Position numbers and translations under genes: made by a program
Shown here: one piece after another, positions 7,531 to 15,563 of the stretch
Layout of the letters: every line of letters starts with the position of its first letter
How positions within the stretch are numbered: position 1 is the first letter of the stretch
Source: CAZOMR01 sp964580655
GTDB taxonomy: Bacteria; RBG-13-61-14; CAZOMR01
NCBI GenBank assembly: GCA_964580655.1
Contig: CAZOMR010000027.1
Coordinates: forward strand, 1 to 19,583
Direction of reading: 5' to 3'
Length of the DNA stretch: 19,583 nt
The notes under the pieces: model-generated
Told to the model about the DNA's origin: nothing
Database searches by the model: none
What the model saw: only the letters and a program-made list of their open reading frames with translations

Positions 7531-8663
7531 GTTCCAGGGTTTCGCGCGCTTTGAGATATTGAAAAATGCTCGAAGATCGGCTCAGGCAGAGGAATTTCCT
7601 TTTTCAATGAATCAAAAAGCCGGATAAAAATATGTTCTGACTTGTGGAGAACACCGATCCGGGTGATCGGAATCCGGTGTTTTCTTGCCAATTCGGAAAG
7701 TGTGTCCCGGACGCGATTAGAAGACGAGGCCGTGAATAGCAATTCGTAATCCTCGCCTCCCTGGAGCGCGAAACGGAGCGCGGCATCGGAAAGTGGCTTG
7801 GTGTTTTTTTTAAGTTTGAAGTATTTCCGAAACGCGCTTGAGAGGGGTATCCTGGATGTCTCTATTTCGGCAGAGAGAACCCTCCCGCAATAGCCTGTTT
7901 CTTCCAGGATATGACCGAGGTCTCTCGCCAGGCCGTCGCTCAGGTCAATCATGGCATGAGCTATGCGGCCCAGGTCAGAGGCCAACTCAAGCCTCGGAAC
8001 AGGGTCAAGATGCCGACGGATGAGAGTTCCGTATGGATGACCCGCGATCCGGGTGATCGGCTTTTTGCCCTCACGAATTATATGAAGGCCCAGGGAGGCC
8101 TCGCCCAGGTGGCCTGTGACATAGACCGCGTCTCCACCTTTTGCGCCAGATCGAAGCCTCACGCGCGCTTTATCCGCCTCGGCAAGAACCGTGACAGAGA
8201 TGGTCATCCTTTCAGCCGCAGTGGTGTCCCCGCCGATAAGCTCAACAGCAAAGCCCTCCGCTTGTTCGAGAAACCCCTCAAGGAACTCCTCTAGCTCTTT
8301 TCGTTTTACTCCAGGCGGGAGCCCGAGGCTGAGCAGGGCGAACCTGGGAATGCCGGCCATAGCCGCGACATCACTGAGGTTCACGGCCAGGGCTTTTCTA
8401 CCCAGAAGCCGCGGGGGATGAACTCTGCGGATAAAATGCACATTCTCGATGAGCAGGTCGGTTGTGGAGATGAGCGGGGATTTGATTCGCGTGAGAGCGG
8501 CGTCGTCTCCCAACCTCACAAGCACTCGCGAGGATGAGCGGGAAACCCGATTTCGGATTATCTGTATCCAGCCCTCTTCTCCGAGCTCCGAGATTTCCGA
8601 GTCTGTTTTTTTCGAACTCAAATCAGGGTCAGATTCCCGCCCTTCTGATCTTAATTCACCCAC
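7527..8663 (-). CDS. thiL: Thiamine-monophosphate kinase
   Basis: ThiL phosphorylates thiamine monophosphate with ATP to thiamine pyrophosphate, the last step of cofactor synthesis. Metal- and nucleotide-binding motifs of the family are present: RLGDDAAL (50-57), STTDLLIENVHF (66-77), KALAVNLSDVAAMAG (90-104), GGDTT (144-148), MIDLSDGLARDLGHI (238-252) and LQGGEDYELLFT (300-311). The 378-residue length from a GTG at 8663 is slightly long: the family usually begins close to ISELGE, here residue 24, and no clear ribosome binding site precedes the GTG. A TTG at codon 15 is an alternative. From the GTG the gene overlaps lon by 8 nt, suggesting coupling; its stop overlaps the next ATG. It is in an operon with proteostasis genes and not with other thiamine genes. 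Confidence 0.93.
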   Translation of the reverse strand: MGELRSEGRESDPDLSSKKTDSEISELGEEGWIQIIRNRVSRSSSRVLVRLGDDAALTRIKSPLISTTDLLIENVHFIRRVHPPRLLGRKALAVNLSDVAAMAGIPRFALLSLGLPPGVKRKELEEFLEGFLEQAEGFAVELIGGDTTAAERMTISVTVLAEADKARVRLRSGAKGGDAVYVTGHLGEASLGLHIIREGKKPITRIAGHPYGTLIRRHLDPVPRLELASDLGRIAHAMIDLSDGLARDLGHILEETGYCGRVLSAEIETSRIPLSSAFRKYFKLKKNTKPLSDAALRFALQGGEDYELLFTASSSNRVRDTLSELARKHRIPITRIGVLHKSEHIFIRLFDSLKKEIPLPEPIFEHFSISQSARNPGT

Positions 8664-11202
8664 GGCGCATAGCCGCGATCCTGCCTGTCCTGTTTGAGGA
8701 TGCGCGCTTTTGAGATGAAGCTCTTTTAGCTTTTTTCGCCTTTTTCGCCTTTTTCGCCTTTTTCACCTTTTTCACCGAGGTCTTCCTGGTCGAGGTGGTT
8801 CGTGTTTGCCGCTGATCCACCAGGGCCGCCTTCAGCACATCATCCATGTTCCTGGCAAAAGTGAAGTTTATCTTCTTGCGCAGGTTGGGAGGAATATCCT
8901 CCAGGTCCTTTCGGTTACGCTCAGGCAGAATCAGGTTATGAATCTGTGCGCGAAGAGCCGCAAGTGCCTTTTCCTTGAGACCCCCGATCGGCAGGACCCT
9001 GCCGCGGAGGGTTATCTCTCCGGTCATTGCGACATCCCTGCGCACGGGTATGTTGGACATGGCTGAAAAGAGAGCCGTGGCCATGGTAACTCCCGCAGAA
9101 GGGCCGTCCTTGGGTATGGCGCCTGCGGGGACATGAATGTGGATTTCTTTCTTCTCGAAAAAATCATCCGGCAGGTCATAATCCTTGGTGAAATGGCGGG
9201 TATAGCTCAGCGCGGCCTGTGCGGACTCCTTCATCACATCTCCGAGATGTCCGGTGAGGATAAGGGCCTTGTTACCGGGAGTGATGCTGACCTCCACATG
9301 GAGAATCTCGCCCCCGGCTTCCGTCCATGCAAGGCCTGTGGCCACACCCACCTCATTTCTGGCCATTTCCTCTTCTGGCAGGAATCGCGCTGGCCCGAGA
9401 TGCGTGTGGAGGTTATCCGGGGTTATCCTTTGTTTCTTCTTCTCGCCTTCAGCGACCTTGCGCGCTACCTTGCGGCAGATGTTGCCGATGTTTCTCTCAA
9501 GATTCCTCACGCCGGCCTCTCGAGTGTATTGTGCGATGATAGCGTTAAGCGAGTCCTCTGTGAACTCTATATTTTTCGTATTTATCCCGGTTTCTTTCAT
9601 TTGTCTTGGTATGAGGTATTGTATTGCGATGGCCGCTTTTTCTTCCAGGGTGTAGCCTGGCAGATCGATCAGTTCCATCCGGTCGCGCAAAGGCGCTGGA
9701 ATGGGATCAGCGAGGTTTGCCGTGGTGATGAACATGACACGGGACAGGTCAAATGGCATGTTGATGTAATGATCGCGGAAGCTGAAGTTCTGTTCAGGGT
9801 CAAGCACTTCCAGGAGCGCGCTTGAAGGGTCTCCGCGAAAGTCAACGCCCAGTTTGTCAATTTCATCCAGCATGAAAACCGGGTTGTTAGAGCCGACCTG
9901 TTTTATTCCCTGTATGATTCGACCGGGCAGTGCGCCGACATAGGTGCGCCGATGCCCCCGGATCTCGGCCTCGTCGCGTATCCCGCCCAGGCTCATGCGT
10001 ATGAATTTTCGCTCCATTGCCCTGGCAATGCTCTTCCCGACACTGGTCTTGCCCACCCCGGGAGGCCCGACGAAACAGAGGATGGGACCCTTCATTTCAG
10101 GATTGAGTTTACGCACGCTCAGGTATTCGATGATCCGTTCTTTGACTTTATCCAGGTCGTAATGGTCTTCATCCAGGATTTTCTTGGCCTTCTTTAGATT
10201 GAGGCTGTCCTTGGTTGATATGCTCCACGGTATTTCCACGAGCCAATCCAGGTAGTTACGCACAGTGGTCGCTTCCATTGACTCGGCGTGCATCATTTCC
10301 AGCTTTTTTAACTGTTTGTCCGCCTCTTTCTCGGCCTCCTTCGGCATCTTGGCCTTTTCGATCTTTTCACGCAGTTCCTGGATTTCCGCGGCCTTCTCGT
10401 CAACCTCCCCCAGCTCTTGCTGGATGGCCCTCAGTTGTTCACGGAGGTAATACTCTCGCTGGGTCTTGGTCATCTCTTCCTTGGCCTGGCTCTGGATCTT
10501 GGCCTGGACAGTAAGGACCTCAAGCTCCTTGTTGAGAAGATCATTGACCTTATGAAGTCGTGCCTTGGGACCCAGGATTTCAAGCAAGGCCTGAGCGTCT
10601 TCCACATTCGTGCCAATATTGGCCGCTACCAGGTCCGCAAACCGCCCCGGATCGGTCAGGCCCTCCAGGATCATGGTAAGCTCCGCTGGAAGCATTTTAC
10701 CTAACTGGATGCTCTTTTCCAGATTTTCCTTTACATTGCGCATCAGGGCTTCTATCTCGGAGGTCTTTTCCTTGATCTGGATTTCCTCCAGGACCTTGAT
10801 GCGCACGCTGAAAGATGGCTCTGTCTGGATGTATTCTTTTATCTCGGCCCGTGCCAGGCCCTGAACCAGGATTCTAACCTGGTTGTCCGGCAACTTGAGC
10901 ATACGCATAATCATGGAAACACAGCCTGTCTTGTGGATAGTTTCAGATGTCGGGTTCTCGTCGCTGATGTCTTTTTGCGCGGCAAGCAGGATCATACGAT
11001 CCTTGCTAAGCGCCTGGTTGACTGCGTCAACCGATCCTTTCCGGCCCACGAAGAGCGGGATAATCATAAAGGGAAACACCACTACATCACGCAAAGGAAG
11101 TAGAGGAAGTTGTTCAGGGATACTTAACTGCGGTTCCTCGGTCGGTGCACCGGGAGGCCCTTCCGGTTTTAGCCCATTATCTGATCCGGTGTTTTCCGTC
11201 AT
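8656..11202 (-). CDS. lon: ATP-dependent protease Lon
   Basis: An 848-residue LonA-type AAA+ serine protease that degrades damaged and regulatory proteins in the cytoplasm. I choose the ATG at 11202 because AAGGGTGG lies 7 nt upstream and the gene then starts 19 nt after hsp20; in-frame ATGs at 11232 and 11265 lie inside or across the hsp20 end. Domains in order: Lon N-terminal substrate domain (about 30-225), coiled-coil helices (about 225-340), AAA+ module with Walker A GPPGVGKTS (379-387) and Walker B VFMLDEID (442-449), then the protease domain with catalytic S702 in KDGPSAG and K745 in GGLKEK. A basic tail of about 50 residues (799-848), rich in Lys, Ala, Arg and Ser, follows the usual end. 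Probably heat-induced with hsp20. Confidence 0.97.
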   Translation of the reverse strand: MTENTGSDNGLKPEGPPGAPTEEPQLSIPEQLPLLPLRDVVVFPFMIIPLFVGRKGSVDAVNQALSKDRMILLAAQKDISDENPTSETIHKTGCVSMIMRMLKLPDNQVRILVQGLARAEIKEYIQTEPSFSVRIKVLEEIQIKEKTSEIEALMRNVKENLEKSIQLGKMLPAELTMILEGLTDPGRFADLVAANIGTNVEDAQALLEILGPKARLHKVNDLLNKELEVLTVQAKIQSQAKEEMTKTQREYYLREQLRAIQQELGEVDEKAAEIQELREKIEKAKMPKEAEKEADKQLKKLEMMHAESMEATTVRNYLDWLVEIPWSISTKDSLNLKKAKKILDEDHYDLDKVKERIIEYLSVRKLNPEMKGPILCFVGPPGVGKTSVGKSIARAMERKFIRMSLGGIRDEAEIRGHRRTYVGALPGRIIQGIKQVGSNNPVFMLDEIDKLGVDFRGDPSSALLEVLDPEQNFSFRDHYINMPFDLSRVMFITTANLADPIPAPLRDRMELIDLPGYTLEEKAAIAIQYLIPRQMKETGINTKNIEFTEDSLNAIIAQYTREAGVRNLERNIGNICRKVARKVAEGEKKKQRITPDNLHTHLGPARFLPEEEMARNEVGVATGLAWTEAGGEILHVEVSITPGNKALILTGHLGDVMKESAQAALSYTRHFTKDYDLPDDFFEKKEIHIHVPAGAIPKDGPSAGVTMATALFSAMSNIPVRRDVAMTGEITLRGRVLPIGGLKEKALAALRAQIHNLILPERNRKDLEDIPPNLRKKINFTFARNMDDVLKAALVDQRQTRTTSTRKTSVKKVKKAKKAKKAKKAKRASSQKRASSNRTGRIAAMRRG
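8722..8775 (-). repeat. Six tandem 9-nt repeats coding the lysine-rich Lon tail
   Basis: On the + strand the units are TCTTTTAGC, TTTTTTCGC, CTTTTTCGC twice and CTTTTTCAC twice. Read as lon they give AKR, three AKK and two VKK triplets. The unit length keeps frame, so copy number can change by slippage without breaking the gene. Confidence 0.85.
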
Positions 11203-11221
11203 TGCCGTCCACCCTTTCTTC

Positions 11222-11695
11222 TCAGGATTCATCTTCTTCAATCGGGATGTCAACCATCCTGCCACGGCGATCCAGTATCTTGGGGATTTCCAAAATCAGG
11301 ACACCATTCCGATATATAGCCTTGGCCTGCTGGGCATTGCAGGTAATGGGAAGAGTTATTTCCCTTTTAAACCACCCGAACTTGCGCTCCATACAAATAA
11401 AGTTCACCTTCCCTAGACCGCCCAGGTCTCCCAGGGGCGCGGGGTCATATTTATTTACCTTGATAGAAACCTTGTTCTGGATGGAACGCAGTTCAATATC
11501 CCTTGCCATAACCCCCGGAATTTCAATCTCGATTCTCAGGGAGTTCTCGGTTTCGTAGATGTCCAGAAGCGGCTGATAAAATTTCTCCGCCTGGATCAAA
11601 CCGGTTGCATCACTGGCCAGGTCTTTATACATCTGGCTTATTTGCCGCTGAACAAACAAAATTGAACTAGTTTTTCCAGATGGTTTTTTCGCCAT
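11222..11695 (-). CDS. Small heat shock protein, Hsp20/alpha-crystallin family
   Basis: A 157-residue ATP-independent holdase that binds unfolding proteins. The alpha-crystallin domain runs from about 46 (YETENSLRIEIEIPGV) to 139, with ERKFGWFKREITLP at 103-116 and the hallmark NGVLILEIPK at 130-139. A short C-terminal tail carries an I-P-I motif (150-152), the element that docks into neighbouring subunits in oligomers. A loop rich in Gly, Pro and Leu (about 84-97) lies before ERKFG. It heads the operon; lon begins 19 nt downstream, so the holdase and protease are probably made together under stress. No clear Shine-Dalgarno is visible before the ATG at 11695, so the start carries some doubt. 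Confidence 0.92.
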   Translation of the reverse strand: MAKKPSGKTSSILFVQRQISQMYKDLASDATGLIQAEKFYQPLLDIYETENSLRIEIEIPGVMARDIELRSIQNKVSIKVNKYDPAPLGDLGGLGKVNFICMERKFGWFKREITLPITCNAQQAKAIYRNGVLILEIPKILDRRGRMVDIPIEEDES

Positions 11696-11729
11696 AAGGG
11701 AAGCCCTGCTTTTTGCCTTTCATTAATGA

Positions 11730-11758
11730 TATTTACTTTATTCGCAGGGAATTGTCAA
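11730..11758 (-). promoter_or_regulatory. Possible promoter of the hsp20-lon-thiL operon
   Basis: On the minus strand TTGACA (11753-11758) is followed by a 17-nt spacer and TAAATA (11730-11735), which matches a -10 box poorly. Transcription would begin roughly 30 nt before hsp20. I see neither a clear sigma32 (CTTGAAA / CCCCAT) pair nor a CIRCE operator, so the heat control cannot be assigned from sequence. Confidence 0.4.
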
Positions 11759-11821
11759 GACTTTTTGCGAAGAGGGGCCGGCCACCCGGCAGGTGCTGTT
11801 TAGCCGGAAGAACCATAATTC

Positions 11822-11861
11822 TTGACATACGACCTGGTTAACCTTATTTTTAAATAAGGAG
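11822..11861 (+). promoter_or_regulatory. Promoter and ribosome binding site of nadB
   Basis: TTGACA (11822-11827) is an exact -35 box; 17 nt later TATTTT (11845-11850) is a four-of-six -10 box. AAGGAG (11856-11861) is an ideal Shine-Dalgarno 8 nt before the ATG at 11870. Because the -10 is so close to the start, the transcript leader would be about 13 nt. Confidence 0.6.
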
Positions 11862-11869
11862 ATAAATCA

Positions 11870-13456
11870 ATGCAAAGTGATTTTCTGGTTATTGGTTCGG
11901 GGATTGCGGGCCTGTTTTTTGCTCTAAAGGCACAGGATGCAGGGAGTGTACTCATCGTGACCAAGCTGGGCAGGAAGGAATCCTCTACCCGTTATGCCCA
12001 GGGGGGCATTGCCTCGGTCTCAGATGATAAGGATTCATTTCAAGAGCACATCTCTGACACACTTGAGGCCGGAGCAGGGCTGTGTAATCCGGAGGTGGTG
12101 GAGATGGTAGTGACCTCCGGGCCAGAGCGTATCCAGGAGTTGATCCGGCTGGGTGTACGGTTTAGCAGGCGTCGAGGCCGCGATGAATACGACCTGGGCA
12201 GGGAAGGCGGTCATTCGCGTCGGAGGATTTTTCATGCCCAGGACCTGACCGGCCAGGAGGTAGAGCGAGCGCTACTTGCGGCTTGCGATAAAAAGAAGAA
12301 TATAAAATTATTCGAGAACCATATTGCGGTGGACCTCATTACCACCGAGAAGCTGAGTAGCAGGGACATTCATCCTCGCTGTATCGGGGCATATGTCCTT
12401 GATACGAAGACCGGTGAGGTCAAGACTTTTTCAGCCAAAACAGTGGTTCTGGCCACAGGGGGGGCTGGCAAGGCTTATCTTTATACCTCCAATCCGGACA
12501 TATCCAATGGAGATGGTGTGGCGATGGGCTTTCGCGCAGGTTGCACAATAGCGAACATGGAATTTGTGCAGTTTCACCCTACATGCCTTTACCACCCCCA
12601 GGCCAAGTCGTTCCTGATTTCCGAGGCGGTAAGGGGGGAAGGGGCAAAGCTGAGACTGATAGACGGGAAGAGCTTCATGCGGCGCTATCATCCAAAGGCT
12701 GAGCTTGCCCCCAGGGACATTGTAGCCAGGGCCATTGATCATGAGATGAAGGTGCGCGGAGACGACCATGTTCTACTTGACATCAGCCATCGTTCTGCCG
12801 GCTTTATCAAGAAGCGATTTCCCAATATCTACAAGACCTGCAAGTCCTTCGGAGTTGATATGACTAAAGAGCCTATCCCTGTGGTTCCTGCGGCACATTA
12901 CTTGTGCGGAGGAGTCAGGACAGGCAGAGAAGGGGCCACGGACCTTGACGGACTTTACGCTGTCGGCGAGGTGGCCTGCACAGGACTACACGGGGCCAAC
13001 CGGCTTGCGTCCAACTCTCTCTTGGAGGCTCTTGTCTTCGCACACCGAGCCGCGGACAAGGCTAAAAGAGAATTAAAAAAAACAGTTCCTCGGCTACCAG
13101 TGCCCCCATGGGATATCGGCCACGCTGTGGACTCTGATGAATCCGTGGTAGTCAGCCACAACTGGGACGAGATTAGAAGGACCATGTGGAACTATGTCGG
13201 GATAGTCCGGACTAACAAGCGGCTTGACCGGGCTCGTCACCGGATTCAACTGATCCAGAATGAAATAGCTCAATACTATTGGGACTTCCTCATCACAAGC
13301 GACCTCGTGGAACTGCGCAACATCGCAACAGTGGCCGAATTGATCATCCGCTCGGCCATCTCAAGGAAGGAGAGCAGAGGCCTTCATTACAACCTTGATT
13401 ACCGCCAGCAGGATGACAACCTTCAAAAATATACCCTCATCAAAAAAGGGTCTTGA
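11870..13456 (+). CDS. nadB: L-aspartate oxidase
   Basis: A 528-residue FAD enzyme that oxidises L-aspartate to iminoaspartate, the first step of de novo NAD synthesis; under anaerobic conditions the family can use fumarate as electron acceptor. The FAD-binding GSGIAGLFFALKA is at 9-21, RYAQGGIA at 41-48, the dinucleotide motif ATGGAGKAYLYTSNP at 195-209, substrate residues H236 (FVQFHPT), R282 (APRD) and H343 (AAHYLCGGV), and the second flavin motif GLYAVGEVACTGLHGANRLA at 361-380. The C-terminal helical domain is complete. The strong ribosome binding site fixes the start. quinolinate synthase (nadA) and nadC are not in the window. The next gene is a RidA-family protein 58 nt downstream. Confidence 0.97.
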   Translation: MQSDFLVIGSGIAGLFFALKAQDAGSVLIVTKLGRKESSTRYAQGGIASVSDDKDSFQEHISDTLEAGAGLCNPEVVEMVVTSGPERIQELIRLGVRFSRRRGRDEYDLGREGGHSRRRIFHAQDLTGQEVERALLAACDKKKNIKLFENHIAVDLITTEKLSSRDIHPRCIGAYVLDTKTGEVKTFSAKTVVLATGGAGKAYLYTSNPDISNGDGVAMGFRAGCTIANMEFVQFHPTCLYHPQAKSFLISEAVRGEGAKLRLIDGKSFMRRYHPKAELAPRDIVARAIDHEMKVRGDDHVLLDISHRSAGFIKKRFPNIYKTCKSFGVDMTKEPIPVVPAAHYLCGGVRTGREGATDLDGLYAVGEVACTGLHGANRLASNSLLEALVFAHRAADKAKRELKKTVPRLPVPPWDIGHAVDSDESVVVSHNWDEIRRTMWNYVGIVRTNKRLDRARHRIQLIQNEIAQYYWDFLITSDLVELRNIATVAELIIRSAISRKESRGLHYNLDYRQQDDNLQKYTLIKKGS

Positions 13457-13514
13457 TTTAATAATTCGCTTTAATCGGGGTGCGGTGAAGGAAGGAGAGG
13501 ATCAGGGGGGATAG

Positions 13515-13979
13515 ATGATGTCTGTTATTGAAGCTCGACTCAAGGAAAAGGGCATCTTGTTGCCGGAGGCTCCTACACCGATGGGGGCATATATTCCGGC
13601 AATGCGTGTTGGATGTATGGTTTTCATTTCCGGCCAGCTTCCGCGAGAGGGAGATCGCTTGACCTGCATCGGCAAGGTGGATAAAGATGTGAGCGTGGCA
13701 GAGGCCAGGCTTGCGGCGCGGCTTTGTTGCCTGAATGCTATCTCAGTGTTGAAGGCGGAGCTAGGTGACCTGGACAGGGTGAAGCGGATAGTGCGGCTGA
13801 AAGGGCATGTGGCCTCTGTGCCGGAATTCACTAACCAGCCGGAGGTGGTGAATGGCGCGTCCGGGCTACTGCTCGAGGTCTTCGGGGACCGGGGTCGGCA
13901 TACTCGCATGGCTACTGCTGTGCCGGTCTTGCCCTCTGATGCTACGGTGGCAGTGGAGTTGATAGTCGAGGTGGACTGA
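13515..13979 (+). CDS. RidA/YjgF-family enamine/imine deaminase
   Basis: A 154-residue member of the RidA (YjgF/YER057c/UK114) superfamily. Well-studied RidA proteins form trimers and hydrolyse reactive enamines and imines to ketoacids plus ammonia. The key arginine of active RidA proteins aligns with R131 (HTRMATAVPVLP), spaced as usual before the LP motif, and E148 in AVELIVEV occupies the conserved acidic position. FISGQLP is at 37-43. It is longer than classical RidA (about 128 residues) and belongs to the subgroup with a longer N-terminus. Two adjacent ATGs (13515, 13518) follow GGGGGG; spacing slightly favours 13518. Its stop overlaps the next start in TGATG. Adjacent nadB produces an imine, a plausible substrate (inference). 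Confidence 0.88.
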   Translation: MMSVIEARLKEKGILLPEAPTPMGAYIPAMRVGCMVFISGQLPREGDRLTCIGKVDKDVSVAEARLAARLCCLNAISVLKAELGDLDRVKRIVRLKGHVASVPEFTNQPEVVNGASGLLLEVFGDRGRHTRMATAVPVLPSDATVAVELIVEVD

Positions 13980-14776
13980 TGGAGACTATTCCCCGGCCCC
14001 TTCTCTTCGGACATCGCGGGGCTCGCGGAGAGGCTCCGGAGAACACCCTGCCGGGTTTTCAGAGGGCTCTGGACATGGGCATGGACGGTGTGGAGATGGA
14101 TGTCCAGCTATGCCAGACCGGCGAGGTGGTGGTTGTCCATGATGAGACCCTGAGCAGGGTCACAGCCGGAGGCGGTCATATCAAGGCATACACCTATGAG
14201 CAATTGAGGGCTCTGGATGTGGGGAGTCATTTTGGCCCGGATGTCGAGGGCGTCGAAAAATTCCGGGGAGAGCGAATACCGAGGTTGGAGGAAGTGCTTG
14301 ACCTGGTCGGTGAAAAGATGTGGCTTGACCTTGAGTTAAAGGGCCGTAGCATTCACTCGGACGGCCTGGAGGAAAAGGTGATAGGGATCATGGTGGAGCG
14401 GAATCTGATTGAAAATGTCATCCTGTCAAGCTTCAACCCCTTTATCATCATGCGGGTCAAGATGATTGATCCGAGATTCAAGACAGGCCTCAATTACCTC
14501 TCGGACTTTGCCGAGAAACTGCGCAAACTCTGGTTCGCTCCTTTTGTTCACCCCTTCTCAGTGCATCCTCAGCCAGGGATGGTGGACTCAGCCTACCTTG
14601 ACCGGGCACGGCGCAGGAACGCCAGGGTAATGCCTTGGGGAGTAAATGAGCCGGAGGATATTCAGCGCCTGCTGGCGCTTGGCGTGGACGGCATCATCTC
14701 CGACTATCCCGCCCGATTGAAAGAGATAAATAGAAATAGAGAGATTAAGAGGCCTACTCCATTAAGGAAGACTTGA
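13979..14776 (+). CDS. Glycerophosphodiester phosphodiesterase
   Basis: A 265-residue GDPD-family hydrolase that splits glycerophosphodiesters into glycerol-3-phosphate and an alcohol. The signature FGHRGARGEAPENTL (10-24) holds catalytic H12 and the metal-binding E21; E39 and D41 in GVEMDVQL bind metal; H54 in VVHDETLSR is the second catalytic histidine. The C-terminal part has the expected WGVNEPEDIQRLLALGVDGIISDYP-type end of the TIM barrel. No signal peptide is visible, so it probably acts in the cytoplasm on lipid-derived diesters. Its ATG overlaps the RidA stop by one base, and ubiE begins one base after its stop, so the three genes are probably translationally coupled although the functions are not obviously related. 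Confidence 0.93.
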   Translation: METIPRPLLFGHRGARGEAPENTLPGFQRALDMGMDGVEMDVQLCQTGEVVVVHDETLSRVTAGGGHIKAYTYEQLRALDVGSHFGPDVEGVEKFRGERIPRLEEVLDLVGEKMWLDLELKGRSIHSDGLEEKVIGIMVERNLIENVILSSFNPFIIMRVKMIDPRFKTGLNYLSDFAEKLRKLWFAPFVHPFSVHPQPGMVDSAYLDRARRRNARVMPWGVNEPEDIQRLLALGVDGIISDYPARLKEINRNREIKRPTPLRKT

Positions 14777-14777
14777 C

Positions 14778-15506
14778 ATGGGATGTCACACAAGGATTCC
14801 AATTCAAGGCGTTGAGCCGGAAAAAGCCGGGCTTGTAAAAGATATGTTTGGCCGAATTGCCTTTGTCTATGATTTTCTCAATCATCTTTTGAGCTTTGGG
14901 CTGGATTACCACTGGAGAGACAGGCTTGCCGGAGAACTTGAAATTGAGCCGTCAGCAAGAATCCTGGATCTGGCTACAGGCACTGGCGACCAGGTCATAT
15001 CACTTATTAAAAGGTTTCCTTCATCCAGAATATGGGCCCTGGATTTCGCTGTCGCAATGCTTGTGCGGGCGAGCAGAAAATTATCCGAGATGAAAGATCA
15101 ATTGCTTTTAATTCAAGCACCCATCGAGCGCCTGCCCTTTGATGATGAATTCTTTTCAGTTGTTACCATATCTTTCGGCTTGCGAAACCTTGCCGACTTG
15201 AATGAGGGCTTGGCTCAGATAAAAAGGGTTTTGCGAAAAGGCGGCAAACTTGCTATCTTAGAGTTCAGCATTCCTCATTCCAGATTGATACGCGGCATAT
15301 ATAGTTTTTATCTTGTCCATTTTCTTCCCGCCATTGGAAGGTTGTTAAGCGGCGAAAGGGCATATTATTATTTGCGCGATTCTATTATGGCTTTTCCTTC
15401 ACCCTGTAATTTGGTTTTCAAGATCAAACAGCTTGGTTTTCGCAGGGAAAAGGTTTATCCCTTAACCTTTGGTATTGTTCATTTGTATATTTTTTCCAAG
15501 GGATAG
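14778..15506 (+). CDS. ubiE: Demethylmenaquinone methyltransferase (UbiE/MenG family)
   Basis: A 242-residue SAM-dependent C-methyltransferase that methylates demethylmenaquinone (or the ubiquinone precursor) at the membrane surface. Motifs: MFGRIAFVYDFLNHLLSFGLD (23 onward), SAM motif ILDLATGTGD (62-71), ALDFAVAML (87-95), FGLRNLADLNEG (133-144), LEFSIP (161-166) and YYYLRDSIMAFPSP (196-209), ending with LTFGIVHLYIFSKG. In an anaerobe menaquinone is the likelier product. AAGGAAG sits 7 nt before the ATG. The gene is clearly more AT-rich than its neighbours: 15361-15420 has 20 G+C in 60, against 36 in 60 at 14041-14100. Confidence 0.9.
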   Translation: MGCHTRIPIQGVEPEKAGLVKDMFGRIAFVYDFLNHLLSFGLDYHWRDRLAGELEIEPSARILDLATGTGDQVISLIKRFPSSRIWALDFAVAMLVRASRKLSEMKDQLLLIQAPIERLPFDDEFFSVVTISFGLRNLADLNEGLAQIKRVLRKGGKLAILEFSIPHSRLIRGIYSFYLVHFLPAIGRLLSGERAYYYLRDSIMAFPSPCNLVFKIKQLGFRREKVYPLTFGIVHLYIFSKG

Positions 15507-15563
15507 GAGTTCCGCGCTCCAGATACAGGGCTTTATGACCCCTTTTCAGAGCTTTTGAGTTGA

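Noticed and set aside
9133..9825. 230-codon frame opposite lon
   Set aside because: Antisense to conserved AAA+ and protease motifs; open only because of codon bias on the other strand.
11730..11758. Sigma32 heat-shock promoter or CIRCE operator before hsp20
   Set aside because: The minus strand shows CTTGACA but no CCCCAT-type -10 at the right distance, and no TTAGCACTC/GAGTGCTAA pair occurs.
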